NCBI GenBank assembly: GCA_022510765.1
Contig: JAFLSU010000001.1
Location: forward strand, 134,551 to 193,842
DNA length: 59,292 bases
Source of the DNA: Christensenellaceae bacterium
GTDB lineage: Bacteria; Bacillota; Clostridia; Christensenellales; CAG-138
Direction: 5' to 3'
A model generated the notes under the pieces. It was given only the letters and a program-made list of their open reading frames with translations. It was not told the DNA's origin and ran no database searches. The position numbers were made by a program, and so were the translations under genes. Below, in pieces: positions 7,410-16,246 of the stretch (position 1 is the stretch's first letter; every line of letters starts with the position of its first letter).

Positions 7410-8046
7410 ATGTGCTGTAGACACTACATGGAAATGTCGCCGGAGCTGCGACCAATCATAGAGGAGGCAAACCCGGCAGCCCTGACTGCGAAGATTGTCA
7501 ACAAACTCGGCCGCCCGCACATCATGAAAGGCGAAGTGCGTCCGACAGACATCGTCCCGGTGATCGCTCCAAGCAGATCCGACGCACGGACCGTATTCCC
7601 CCATGGTGTGGGGTTTTAACCTTCCCCGCTCCTCTTCTCCGATGGCCAATGCCAGGGTGGAAACAGCCAGCACAAAACCCACCTTCAAAGACAGCTGGGA
7701 GCGACGGCGTTGCATCATACCGGCTTCCTATTACTTCGAATGGGAGCACCTAATTAACGCAGCAACCGGGAAATCCAAAACCGGAGACAAGTACATGATC
7801 CAGCCGCGAGGCTCTGAGATCACTTGGCTTGCCGGGCTATACAGGATCGAAGAAATGTCTGGTATTTAAGTACCTGTCTTTACAGTTCTAACCAGGGAGC
7901 CGAGCGTGGAGATTCGCTTCATCCATGATCGGATGCCAGTCATATTGCCGGGGGATGCTGTGAACGAGTGGATCAAGATAGATAGCGATCCAACGAGCAT
8001 CGTCAAAGAAGCTATGACAGAGATGATATTTGAGAAAGCTGGTTGA
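7410..8046 (+). pseudogene. SOS response-associated peptidase (SRAP/HMCES/YedK family), broken
   Basis: SRAP proteins crosslink to abasic sites in single-stranded DNA through their N-terminal Cys2. Here the frame starts MCCRHYMEMSPELRP and continues with GEVRPTDIVPVIAP. A run of five C near 7600 shifts the frame, and FPMVWGFNLP continues in the next frame. Further on are NARVETAS, the catalytic region CIIPASYYFEWEH, and PRGSEITWLAGLY. An in-frame TAA at 7867-7869 interrupts the protein again. The sequence goes on with VLTREPSVEIRFIHDRMP and ends at 8046. One frameshift and one nonsense codon make this a pseudogene unless both are assembly errors. Confidence 0.8.
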
Positions 8047-8120
8047 GAAACCCACATCATTATGCTGCTGTATCCGCTTCTCTTATGCAGAATACTCAAA
8101 ACAATATCGGAGGCACGCTT

Positions 8121-8423
8121 ATGAGTTCATTCGGCACCAAATTGAAGAAACTTCGGACATCACGAGACATGAAACAGACTGATCGGGCTACTGCAATGGG
8201 AGTTTCTAAGGGGACTGTGTCTGTTTGGGAGAGAAGTGTCCGCTATCCAGAAATGGAAACCATCCAAAATCTTGCCAGCTTTTTTAATGTGCCACTCTCC
8301 ACGCTGTTGGATGGAATAACAGAGATTTCGGGCCAATCCCATATATCAAATAACAATCACTCAGATAAAGATATTTCCGCTGCCGCTGCAAAAGCAGCAG
8401 TGAGCCAGATATCTTTGATATGA
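8121..8423 (+). CDS. XRE-family helix-turn-helix regulator
   Basis: A 100-residue protein whose first 65 residues form a Cro/CI-type helix-turn-helix. It begins MSSFGTKLKKLRTSRDMKQT, with the recognition helix in MGVSKGTVSVWERS and the conserved tail PEMETIQNLASFFNVP. The C-terminal 30 residues are polar and alanine-rich (ISAAAAKAAVSQ) and probably disordered. The ATG at 8121 follows GGAGGCACGCTT. Such regulators control phage or integrative-element genes. The frame is intact although its neighbours are decayed. Its stop overlaps a 36-codon ORF by an ATGA. Confidence 0.75.
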   Translation: MSSFGTKLKKLRTSRDMKQTDRATAMGVSKGTVSVWERSVRYPEMETIQNLASFFNVPLSTLLDGITEISGQSHISNNNHSDKDISAAAAKAAVSQISLI

Positions 8424-8530
8424 TCTACTGTCTTTCACCCGCAAAAAGAGCAATAGTGAAAGAATCCGGATGGCGTATCTTTCTGAAAAAGCTGAAGGAA
8501 AACTGGCTTAACGAAAAACGCATTACATAA
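8420..8530 (+). CDS. Possible 36-residue ORF coupled to the XRE regulator
   Basis: The ATG overlaps the stop of the XRE gene (ATGA), the arrangement of translationally coupled genes. The product is basic (MIYCLSPAKRAIVKESG, then FLKKLKENWLNEKRIT). No family is recognised. It could equally be the surviving tail of a larger decayed gene in the mobile element. Confidence 0.3.
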   Translation: MIYCLSPAKRAIVKESGWRIFLKKLKENWLNEKRIT

Positions 8531-8662
8531 AAAGTCGAACAGTCAAGCCAAGAAAACTCCAGAGTTGTCACACTCCGGTTGTTTACATAGTTTTATCTTT
8601 ATAAAAAGAATATATTACATCTGTCTTGTTTCCGTTACAATCCGATTTTTGATTAATGTCGA

Positions 8663-9438
8663 TTACTCAGCATCGATCACCCCGAAACGAAATAACATAG
8701 GATAAAGATAGCTGCCACTTCCTGGAAGTCCCAGGGCCTTAGGGCCTTTCACCCTGCCTCCAAGCTCCATCGCTTTTTTCAAGGCTAGATCCGCCGTTGA
8801 CCGACTGATACTCTTATTTTTTCCTTCAACCCGGATTTCATTTCCGTAGCCTTCAATCGATGTTTCTTCGTAATAACAACCCCCTGCACCAGTAGACCTG
8901 GATACAGCATATTTGAACATGGTCGTACCCTTCTTCTCTTTCCCATGACCAGATGTTGAAAACACATAACCTTCAAATGCTATGACCGCCCTCCACAGGA
9001 ATTCGGATTTATCTGGCAGGCTAATGTGGTTATGCAAAAAAACAGCTTCCGTCTGGCTCGATAAAGCCGTATCCATTCCGCCTCAGTAGATAGGGTATCC
9101 AAAGAGTAGATGATCTTACTGTGTGGGAGATATCCCTGGATGGAGGTATAGCTTAGTCCCGTTACCTCCTGGATTTGCTTGGTGTTCTTCCCCTGATGAT
9201 AGAGTGATAGGATCTTGACAGCGAGCTGCGATTCATAATAAATCTTCTTGTCCCGCTCCCCAGCTGTAATCAGTAGCTTCCTAATTTTTTCCGGACTGAG
9301 TTCTGTTTCCTCGGCTACGGTTTTCAGTTCCGGTTCCTCTTCGGCGGTCCAAATCTGCACTGTCAGATCCAGAAAATCTTTCATCAGCCGATCCGCCTCG
9401 ACTCTATGCTCGGGGTGTTTAGGTTTTCTTGCCATCAT
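8663..9438 (-). pseudogene. Helix-turn-helix protein of Clostridia mobile elements, frameshifted
   Basis: Two overlapping frames belong to one gene. The first (9438 down to about 9060) begins MMARKPKHPEHRVEADRLM. It contains a sigma-like helix-turn-helix region, VAEETELSPEKIRKLLI, and a second one near GKNTKQIQEVTGLSYTS. The second frame (about 9076 down to 8663) supplies the C-terminal domain, with EFLWRAVIAFEGYVFSTSG, GYGNEIRVEGKNKSISRST and GSGSYLYPMLFRFGV. Together they would give roughly 250 residues. The frame change lies near 9050-9076, so the protein is probably not made as one chain. The layout resembles accessory genes of conjugative elements; function is unknown. Confidence 0.55.
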
Positions 9439-9481
9439 TTATCAGCTCCATTTCCGTTACAATCCGATTTGCTGGCGCTAA

Positions 9482-9845
9482 AAATAGGCTTCACGCCACT
9501 TTCATGATCCAATTCAAGTCCTCAATAGAAAGACACATTTTCATCCGACTCTTAAATCTGCACATTTTCAAGTTACTTTTTCCTATCAAGATCAATCTCA
9601 TCTGTTTTCAAATCACCCGGTGTTGCTTTCGCATCCACTTCTATCATATGTCTTTTCCACTAATCGTCTTTCTGCTTTTCTATTGCCTCAGCGATTCGTA
9701 AGGCATCCTGCTTTTCCTTAAGGATGCTTTTGAGAACTACAATCTCAGCTCTCAATTCTTCTGGGGAGTCCAAATCATCTCCACCTCTACTACCTCCCGT
9801 CTCTGCTTTGCATCACAGAGCCGGGATCAGTCTCTTCTACTTAGT
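9482..9845. other. Non-coding junction with a short coding remnant, next to the polysaccharide locus
   Basis: No intact gene is present. On the minus strand, 9660-9800 reads LDSPEELRAEIVVLKSILKE and then KQDALRIAEAIEKQKDD before a stop. It is a helical segment like the coiled-coil part of transposase OrfA proteins or phage small subunits, but too short to assign. The rest is AT-rich without features. The region marks the boundary between the mobile-element debris and capF. Confidence 0.35.
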
Positions 9846-11081
9846 TCAGACTTTCTCAAAGAACGTATCCGGATGGCTCGGATCAAAAATCTCGTTTGCC
9901 CACATAACAGTTACCAGATTCTCCGTTTGGGAAAGATTGATAATGTTATGGGTGTACCCTGGAAGCATGTGAACAGCCTGAATTTTGTCTCCGCTTACCT
10001 CGAATTCCAACACCTCATCCGTACCAATCTTCCGCTCCTGGATGAGTCCATGACCGGCAACCACAATGAAGAATTCCCACTTGGTGTTATGCCAATGCTG
10101 GCCCTTTGTAATGCCAGGCTTGGAGATGTTAACGCTGATCTGCCCATGCTCCATAGTTTTCAGTAGCTCCGTGAAGCTGCCACGATCATCGCAGTTCATT
10201 TTGAGGTCAAAAGCCACTTTCTCCTTGGGCAGATAACTGAGGTACATGGAGTAGAGCTTGTATTCAAAGGACGTCGGTGGAATGGCGGGCATAACCAGAT
10301 TCTGCGGCTGATCGTGGAATACATGGAGCAGCTCTACGATACGGCCGAGCGTGGCTTTGTGAGTCACTGCTGCACCGCAGTACTTCCCATCATCACACCA
10401 TCTGGGTGTCAAGCCATCATATTCGACGCCGTCAACGATTTCTCCAGTCTTCGGATACTCGCAACGAAGAAGATGACCTTCCATTGCGTTGTACATCTCA
10501 TCAATGAGATCATCGATAAACAGAAGCTCCAATTCTACGGAAGGGTCATTCACAGTGATCGGCAGGTCATTTGCGATGTTATTACAGAAGGTACCGATAG
10601 CAGAGTTATAATTTGGGCGAACCCATTTCCCCACTAAGTTCGGGAAGCGGTATACATATACCTCCGCGCCTGTTTCCCTTGCGTAATCAAAGAACAGGTT
10701 TTCTCCATCACGCTTGGAGAGCCCATACTCGCTCGTATCGAAACGACCAGCCAGAGTAGCCTGCAGAGAAGAACTCAGCATAACAGGGCACTTGTTCCCA
10801 TGTTTCTTCAGTGTATCGAGCAATGTAGACGCAAAGCCAAAGTTATCGGCTTTGAATTCTGCCGGGTCCTTAGGGCGATTAGCTCCCGCGAGATTAAAAA
10901 CGAAGTCACAGTCTCGGCAGAACACATCCAAATCTTCCAGAGTATTATCTCTGTCATACTCGTATATTTTATCAATTTTAAGTCTTGGACTGGCTTTGTT
11001 TCTTCCATCCTGCAGAGTCTTCAAGTTCTCCACAAGGTTTTTGCCAACAAAGCCGGCAGCGCCAGTAACTAATATGTTCAT
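9846..11081 (-). CDS. capF: CapF-type bifunctional UDP-sugar reductase (UDP-L-FucNAc pathway)
   Basis: A 411-residue protein matching CapF/WbjC. The enzyme makes UDP-2-acetamido-2,6-dideoxy-L-talose from the 4-keto sugar produced by CapE. Residues 1-250 form an extended SDR fold with the NAD(P) motif GAAGFVG at 7-13. The C-terminal 120 residues form a cupin with metal-ligand histidines in KGQHWHNTKWEFF and LPGYTHNIINL. The start is the ATG at 11081, overlapping the capG stop as ATGA. An upstream GTG in the same frame has no reason to be used. It is the last gene of the polysaccharide locus, and no terminator is obvious after it. Confidence 0.9.
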   Translation of the reverse strand: MNILVTGAAGFVGKNLVENLKTLQDGRNKASPRLKIDKIYEYDRDNTLEDLDVFCRDCDFVFNLAGANRPKDPAEFKADNFGFASTLLDTLKKHGNKCPVMLSSSLQATLAGRFDTSEYGLSKRDGENLFFDYARETGAEVYVYRFPNLVGKWVRPNYNSAIGTFCNNIANDLPITVNDPSVELELLFIDDLIDEMYNAMEGHLLRCEYPKTGEIVDGVEYDGLTPRWCDDGKYCGAAVTHKATLGRIVELLHVFHDQPQNLVMPAIPPTSFEYKLYSMYLSYLPKEKVAFDLKMNCDDRGSFTELLKTMEHGQISVNISKPGITKGQHWHNTKWEFFIVVAGHGLIQERKIGTDEVLEFEVSGDKIQAVHMLPGYTHNIINLSQTENLVTVMWANEIFDPSHPDTFFEKV

Positions 11082-12253
11082 ACTTCTTTTCTCCACACCA
11101 TCTTATTGACAACGCCGACATAGCTCTGGATGATCTTCACGACCTTATCGCTCACGTTGATATCTGTATAATCCGGCACAGGAATAGCGCCGCCGTTCTT
11201 TTCTTCTTTGACCATCTCCACAGCTGTATCCACAGCTTGAAGCAGTCCCTTTGTATTAATACCGGAAAGGATGAAGCATGCCTTGTCCAGGGCTTCCGGA
11301 CGCTCTGTAGAGGTACGGATACACACAGCAGGAATCGGATGTCCAACGCTTGTGAAGAAACTGCTCTCCTCCGGGAGTGTACCAGAGTCAGAGACCACAG
11401 CAAAAGCGTCCATCTGCAAGCAGTTATAGTCATGGAAACCCAAGGGTTCATGCTGGATAACTCTCGGATCCAGCTTAAAACCGGTTACTTCCAGACGTTT
11501 GCGGCTCCGCGGGTGGCAGGAGTACAGAATCGGCATGTTATACTTCTCTGCCATCTTATTGATTGCTGTGAAGAGGCTGGTGAAGTTCTTCTCTGTATCG
11601 ATATTCTCCTCACGGTGAGCAGATAGGAGGATGTACTTACCTTTCTCCAAGCCAAGGCGAGCGTGAACATCCGATGCCTTGATAGCTTCCAGATTCTCCT
11701 TCAGCACCTCGGCCATAGGAGAACCAGTCACATATGTGCGTTCTTTAGGCAGTCCACAGTCCGCAAGATAGCGACGGGCATGTTCTGAATAGGCAAGGTT
11801 CACATCACTGATGATGTCCACAATACGGCGGTTTGTTTCTTCCGGCAAGCACTCGTCCTTACAACGGTTTCCGGCTTCCATATGAAAGATCGGAATGTGC
11901 AGACGCTTCGCTCCAATTGCTGAGAGGCAGGAGTTAGTGTCACCGAGAACCAGAACTGCATCTGGCTTCAGCTCGACCATAGCCTTGTAAGAAGCAGCGA
12001 TGATGTTGCCCATCGTTTCTCCGAGATCATCACCTACAGCATCTAGATACAGTTCTGGATCAGCCAGACCTAAATCCTTAAAGAACACACCGTTGAGGTT
12101 GTAATCATAATTCTGCCCTGTGTGGACTAGAATAGTATCAAAGTATTTACGGCATTTCTTGATCACTGCGGCAAGGCGGATGAGCTCCGGGCGCGTACCC
12201 ACGATGATCATCAGTTTTATCTTGCGTTTTTCTTTCCATGTTGGATATTGCAT
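11078..12253 (-). CDS. capG: CapG-type non-hydrolysing UDP-sugar 2-epimerase (UDP-L-FucNAc)
   Basis: A 391-residue member of the UDP-GlcNAc 2-epimerase family (GT-B fold). Visible landmarks are the N-terminal IIVGTRPELIRLA, the segment VHTGQNYDYNLNGVFF, VLGDTNSCL near 100, FHMEAGNRC near 120, SAHREENI near 215 and the nucleotide-binding VVSDSGTLPEES near 290. Between CapE and CapF the expected role is 2-epimerisation of the L-talo sugar to UDP-L-FucNAc. A hydrolysing epimerase is less likely in this context. CAGGAGA precedes the ATG. A perfect 9-bp hairpin lies in the 76-nt gap after capE. Confidence 0.88.
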   Translation of the reverse strand: MQYPTWKEKRKIKLMIIVGTRPELIRLAAVIKKCRKYFDTILVHTGQNYDYNLNGVFFKDLGLADPELYLDAVGDDLGETMGNIIAASYKAMVELKPDAVLVLGDTNSCLSAIGAKRLHIPIFHMEAGNRCKDECLPEETNRRIVDIISDVNLAYSEHARRYLADCGLPKERTYVTGSPMAEVLKENLEAIKASDVHARLGLEKGKYILLSAHREENIDTEKNFTSLFTAINKMAEKYNMPILYSCHPRSRKRLEVTGFKLDPRVIQHEPLGFHDYNCLQMDAFAVVSDSGTLPEESSFFTSVGHPIPAVCIRTSTERPEALDKACFILSGINTKGLLQAVDTAVEMVKEEKNGGAIPVPDYTDINVSDKVVKIIQSYVGVVNKMVWRKEV

Positions 12254-12273
12254 AGTGTGATTATCTCCTGTTC

Positions 12274-12295
12274 TAGTGTGGTGACGACCACACTA
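12274..12295 (-). promoter_or_regulatory. Perfect hairpin between capE and capG
   Basis: TAGTGTGGT and ACCACACTA form a 9-bp stem with a 4-nt loop. No T-run follows in the direction of transcription. It is therefore more likely an mRNA stabiliser or processing site than a terminator. It sits just before the capG ribosome-binding site. Confidence 0.5.
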
Positions 12296-12329
12296 TAAAT
12301 CTATTAAAATCAAACCAGTCAATGAGCAA

Positions 12330-13394
12330 TCATGCCTCCACAGTATGAGGACACCCTTCCAATTCTTCCTTCACATAGTCCGTGCCCATGATTTTCTTGA
12401 CCACACCGTCAACATCTAGACGGTTTGTATTGTGAGAGGTATACGCCTCTTCACCCTCGGTTGCCACAGTCCCCTCGACATAGAATTTATCATAGTTAAG
12501 ACCTCTTGCATCCGGAGCAATGCGGAAGTAGTGGCCCATATCAACGCTGCGCAGACGCTCTTCGCGAGTCATCAAAGTTTCATAGAGTTTCTCTCCATGC
12601 CTAGATCCGATAATCTTTTTCTCCGTTTCACCAAAGACCTTCATTACACCGTCAGCAAGGTCATCAATAGTAGAAGCGTCAGCCTTCTGGATGAAGAGGT
12701 CGCCGGGCTCTGCGTGTTCAAAGGCAAAGGCAACCAAGTCAACCGCCTCATCAAGGTTCATCAGGAAGCGAGTCATGTTAGGGTCGGTAATGGTGATAGG
12801 AGCTTTTCTCTTAATCTGGTCGATGAAGAGCGGAATAACGGAACCTCTGCTGCACATGACGTTACCATACCTTGTACACGCCAGAACCGTACCGCCCCGT
12901 TCAAACGCCTTCTGTGCTCTGGCCTGTACGACCTTCTCGCCTACTGCCTTCGTCATGCCCATAGTGTTGATAGGATAAGCAGCTTTATCTGTGCTCAGGA
13001 ACACCACTCGTTCTACTTTATTCTCAACCGCTGCTGTGATAACGTTATCCGTTCCGATGATATTGGTCCTGACCGCCTCCATCGGGAAAAACTCACAGGA
13101 CGGAACTTCCTTAAGAGCGGCAGCATGGAACACATAGTTGGCTCCATGCATGACGTCACGCACTGAGTCGATGTTCCTCACATCGCCAACGTAGAACTGG
13201 ACCTTGGAACAGTACTCAGAATACTGTGCCTGTAATGTATGTCTCATCCAGTCTTGTTTTTTCTCATCACGGGAGATAATGCGGATTTCTCCGATATCCG
13301 ACGTTAAGAAATGCTTGAGAACTGTTGAACCGAAACTACCGGTGCCTCCTGTTATGACTAAGGTTTTTCTTTTAAACGAAACGTTGATGTTCAT
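12330..13394 (-). CDS. capE: CapE-type UDP-GlcNAc 4,6-dehydratase/5-epimerase
   Basis: A 354-residue SDR enzyme of the short CapD/FlaA1 group, lacking the membrane domain of long CapD proteins. It has the NAD(P) motif TGGTGSFG at 15-22, VFHAAALKEVPSCE near 88, and FLSTDKAAYPINTMGMTK near 130. The last holds the Lys-containing active-site variant of the family (xxxMxxxK instead of YxxxK). It would catalyse the first step of UDP-L-FucNAc synthesis, inverting C5 while removing water. AAGGAGAG precedes the ATG. It starts a capE-capG-capF set separated from the rest of the locus by 0.7 kb of remnants, so it may have its own promoter. Confidence 0.88.
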   Translation of the reverse strand: MNINVSFKRKTLVITGGTGSFGSTVLKHFLTSDIGEIRIISRDEKKQDWMRHTLQAQYSEYCSKVQFYVGDVRNIDSVRDVMHGANYVFHAAALKEVPSCEFFPMEAVRTNIIGTDNVITAAVENKVERVVFLSTDKAAYPINTMGMTKAVGEKVVQARAQKAFERGGTVLACTRYGNVMCSRGSVIPLFIDQIKRKAPITITDPNMTRFLMNLDEAVDLVAFAFEHAEPGDLFIQKADASTIDDLADGVMKVFGETEKKIIGSRHGEKLYETLMTREERLRSVDMGHYFRIAPDARGLNYDKFYVEGTVATEGEEAYTSHNTNRLDVDGVVKKIMGTDYVKEELEGCPHTVEA

Positions 13395-13465
13395 TGGTGT
13401 ATTTCTCTCCTTTTCCAGCCTGGATCGTGGGAAAATAATAGTAGCCTCCGTTTGAGGCTAGGTGG

Positions 13466-13597
13466 TTATGCTCTGCTTGCTGACTGTTTTTCAGTCGAAT
13501 CTATGACAATCAGTTCAGGTGGATTCTCTCCATCGTTATATCGTTTGTCGTGCAATCCCTGCACTTTCTTAATCTTAACGAGATGTCCTAAGCGCAT
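13466..13597 (-). pseudogene. Short coding remnant (43 residues)
   Basis: The frame reads MRLGHLVKIKKVQGLHDKRY followed by NDGENPPELIVIDSTEKQ. It has protein-like composition but no recognised family. It lies with other fragments in a 0.7-kb gap between two blocks of the polysaccharide locus and probably derives from a mobile element. Confidence 0.3.
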
Positions 13598-13647
13598 AGA
13601 TAAGATGGTCTGTCTGCTCGGCCTTTCCGTATTCTTCTATTTGAACT

Positions 13648-14106
13648 TCATATCCGTGAAGATATTGATTGTTTGAACTTAAGTTCACTGTCAACCAGAG
13701 CCTTCCTCCTCTCCGCCGCTTCCGTCGCTCCGGCTGCATCATTCACTCTATAAATAGCCAAAAGCTCACACAGGCGATGGAGCGTCACATTCTCAACAAT
13801 ATCATTATCCGCTATCTCCAGCGCAGCCTTCACCTGCTCCTTAAATCATGCAGGGCCCACGTCTTATTTCTCGTTAATTGAAATAATCATTTCTCCACCA
13901 CTGTCAGGATCACGTCCTTGTCTTTCATATGAGTTATTACCTTGTCGCCCTCGTTCTCTACAGACTCGATCTTGAACTTATCAAGGAGGTGAGTGCCGTC
14001 GATGCGGTACAATGCTCCCTAATGATTATAGTGGCCAGGGAGCCGAGGATGCATTCTCTATGTGGATACTGAATTGTTTTTACTTTGTAGTTGGTTAGAT
14101 TCATTA
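13648..14106. other. Gene-remnant patch splitting the polysaccharide locus
   Basis: No intact gene is present. The minus strand holds two protein-like fragments. One (about 13648-13833) contains EIADNDIVENVTLHRLCELL. The other (13887-14024) contains LYRIDGTHLLDKFKIESVEN and ends with a stop at 13887. Both resemble small phage or conjugative-element proteins, but neither can be assigned. The patch suggests that capE-capG-capF and the rest of the locus were joined by recombination. Confidence 0.4.
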
Positions 14107-15072
14107 TTATTCTCGATTTTGATACTCTTTAATCTCTGAATCAACAATAATACCATCTCTTATAATCAGGCATTCTTTCAAGACTTCATTAGCGTTGTCT
14201 TCCATCAATTCCTGAATATACGGAACTATTATTTTAGAGTTGTTAAAAGAGAAAGTTTTGTAGAAAAAGGATGGTGTATGATCTACCGCATAGTGTAGAA
14301 TCCCATCCACATAATATGTCGGGTTTTCAATGGTAGTTGGAATACATGTCTCAATCCCACCATTTCTATCGCAACTGACATCTATGATCATAGAATTCTT
14401 TTTCATTCTCTTCAAATCATCACGGTAGAGTATATGATCTCTTCGAGTGACATCCCAAAGAATACAATTGACAATAACATCATAATTATCAATTTCCTCG
14501 CGGAGAAGTTCTTCTTGACGTCGATTATACTGCATAACATGAGCTCCAAGCATATTTAAAACCCTACATGCTCCACGAGCAGTATTACCATTGCCGATAA
14601 CAGCAACCTCTAATCCATAAGGAAGTTGACCATAACATTGAAACCCATTAATAACAGCTGCTTCCCCGGCAAGTTCATTATTAAACCAAAATACATGTCT
14701 TCCCTTATCGAACATTTTTTCCCACGCATATGCTGATAATCTGCTCTTTATAATCTTGTTTGTAATATTCTCATTCTGCGTAGCATGAATCCAGCCAAAG
14801 ATTGTCTGACCTTCGTGCAACTGTTCAAGATAATCTGCGTCTCCAATTTTAGGGTCACAAATTACATCTTGTTTCAATACTTCATTGTGATCACAAATAT
14901 GAGCTCCAGCGGCTTCATATTCGTCATCAGAAATACCGAGTACAGTTCCAAATCCCGTTTCAATAAATACATGGTCAGGATGAGAAAGCCGAGAAATGTC
15001 TGAGGGGACAATAGCTCTTCTGTTTTCATTTTCTTTGGGACTTATAGGAAATCCCACTGTCTTAACCTTCAT
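14107..15072 (-). CDS. N5-(carboxyethyl)ornithine synthase-like opine dehydrogenase
   Basis: A 321-residue protein of the alanine dehydrogenase/PNT fold with N-terminal KTVGFPISPKENENRRAIV. This is the signature region of N5-(L-1-carboxyethyl)-L-ornithine synthase. Such enzymes reductively condense pyruvate with the side-chain amine of ornithine or lysine using NADPH. A nucleotide-binding Rossmann segment, VAVIGNGNTARGACRVL, lies near residue 161, and a possible catalytic ELAGEAAVING near 141. In this locus it follows three ATP-grasp proteins, with only 2 nt to the one upstream. An opine-type amino acid made here could be ligated to a sugar. The exact amino substrate cannot be read from the sequence. 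Confidence 0.75.
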   Translation of the reverse strand: MKVKTVGFPISPKENENRRAIVPSDISRLSHPDHVFIETGFGTVLGISDDEYEAAGAHICDHNEVLKQDVICDPKIGDADYLEQLHEGQTIFGWIHATQNENITNKIIKSRLSAYAWEKMFDKGRHVFWFNNELAGEAAVINGFQCYGQLPYGLEVAVIGNGNTARGACRVLNMLGAHVMQYNRRQEELLREEIDNYDVIVNCILWDVTRRDHILYRDDLKRMKKNSMIIDVSCDRNGGIETCIPTTIENPTYYVDGILHYAVDHTPSFFYKTFSFNNSKIIVPYIQELMEDNANEVLKECLIIRDGIIVDSEIKEYQNRE

Positions 15073-15074
15073 AA

Positions 15075-16217
15075 TTATACCTCACTAAATGTTTTAGTTT
15101 CTCTAAAGACCATTTCAAGTATTTTTTGTGTATCTTCTCCAAACAATGGTCCTTTATTCAATTGATGGAAATCTAATTCTCCATAATGTATATTTGTTTC
15201 GATCAATACAGGCACAGCATCTTCCCGTATTGCTATATCCCATGATATTAACTTGAAATGTGGCAGTCTTGGATGAAGCTTTTTCACTAATTCCACTGCA
15301 CATTTATAATTGGGAATAACGATGCTATCAAATTTAATACCTAAACTTGGATGTTTCTCATACTTTCTCCCATTACTAGAATAGCCAACTTCCTTCAATC
15401 TTCCATCTTCTTGGATTCCACATGTTATGCCCCCGCTACTAGCATTATCGACCTTTGCTCCATTAATACCCATCCTTATAATAGAATAATATATCTTAAC
15501 TCCTGATCTGGAAAGAAGTGATAGAATTCTAATAGTATTCACGGATGTGGAATTCAGCTTGTTCAATTCACTGTGCTGTTTCAATGGTTTCTGTATTATA
15601 ATATCACCTTTAATATCACTGATCATCTTTTCTATTTGTTCTTGAGTTTCAACATAATATACTCCGTGTCCACCTTCAGAATCAGTGGCTTGCTTTAAAA
15701 ATACTTCTCCAGGTACAATGCAAAACTCAAAAACATTATTAAGGTTAATAGGAACATTGTTCTAGTCGAACCATAATCCGCCACTACGGGAAGCTACAGT
15801 TGTAGGCATTTCAACATCAGAGAAAAGCATTCCATAATAGGTTTTATTATCTTGAAACAACGCCTCTTCCCAGTTATTAAAATATGGGTCGATCCGAGTA
15901 TAATATATGTCGTCAGTAATATAGCACTTATCATACTTTCCAGTACTCGCATAATAAAACTCATGAAATAACGTATTGCATTTGAAATAAGGTGAATAGT
16001 AAGTCACTATTTCCTTTTTTTGTTCGACAGAAATATGATTCGTTAATCTTAATTTAGCAATATACTGAATAGCCTTATTTCTCCAATAGAAAACTCTACG
16101 CTTTTGCTCTATTTTATCCCCCACTCTTTTGGCACATTGGAGAAACCAATTATTGATTTTTCTCTCTATCGAAAAAATACAATTTTCTATTTTAATATAT
16201 TGGTTAAAGCCAATCAT
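15075..16217 (-). pseudogene. Sugar-transfer-associated ATP-grasp protein with an in-frame amber codon
   Basis: One continuous frame of 381 codons is interrupted only by TAG at 15762-15764, after GGLWFD. The part before the stop carries an N-terminal helical region. The part after it holds the ATP-grasp core: GEVFLKQATDSEGGHGV, then STSVNTIRILS, ASSGGITCGIQ, and the metal-binding end SWDIAIREDAVPVLIETN. The intact paralogue at 16247-17308 has the same order of motifs. ATP-grasp enzymes activate a carboxylate as acyl phosphate and join it to an amine. Because no frameshift is needed, this could be a recent nonsense mutation, a sequencing error, or a gene read through at low level. Confidence 0.7.
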
Positions 16218-16246
16218 ACTTTTTACCTATATCATCTATCATCCTT

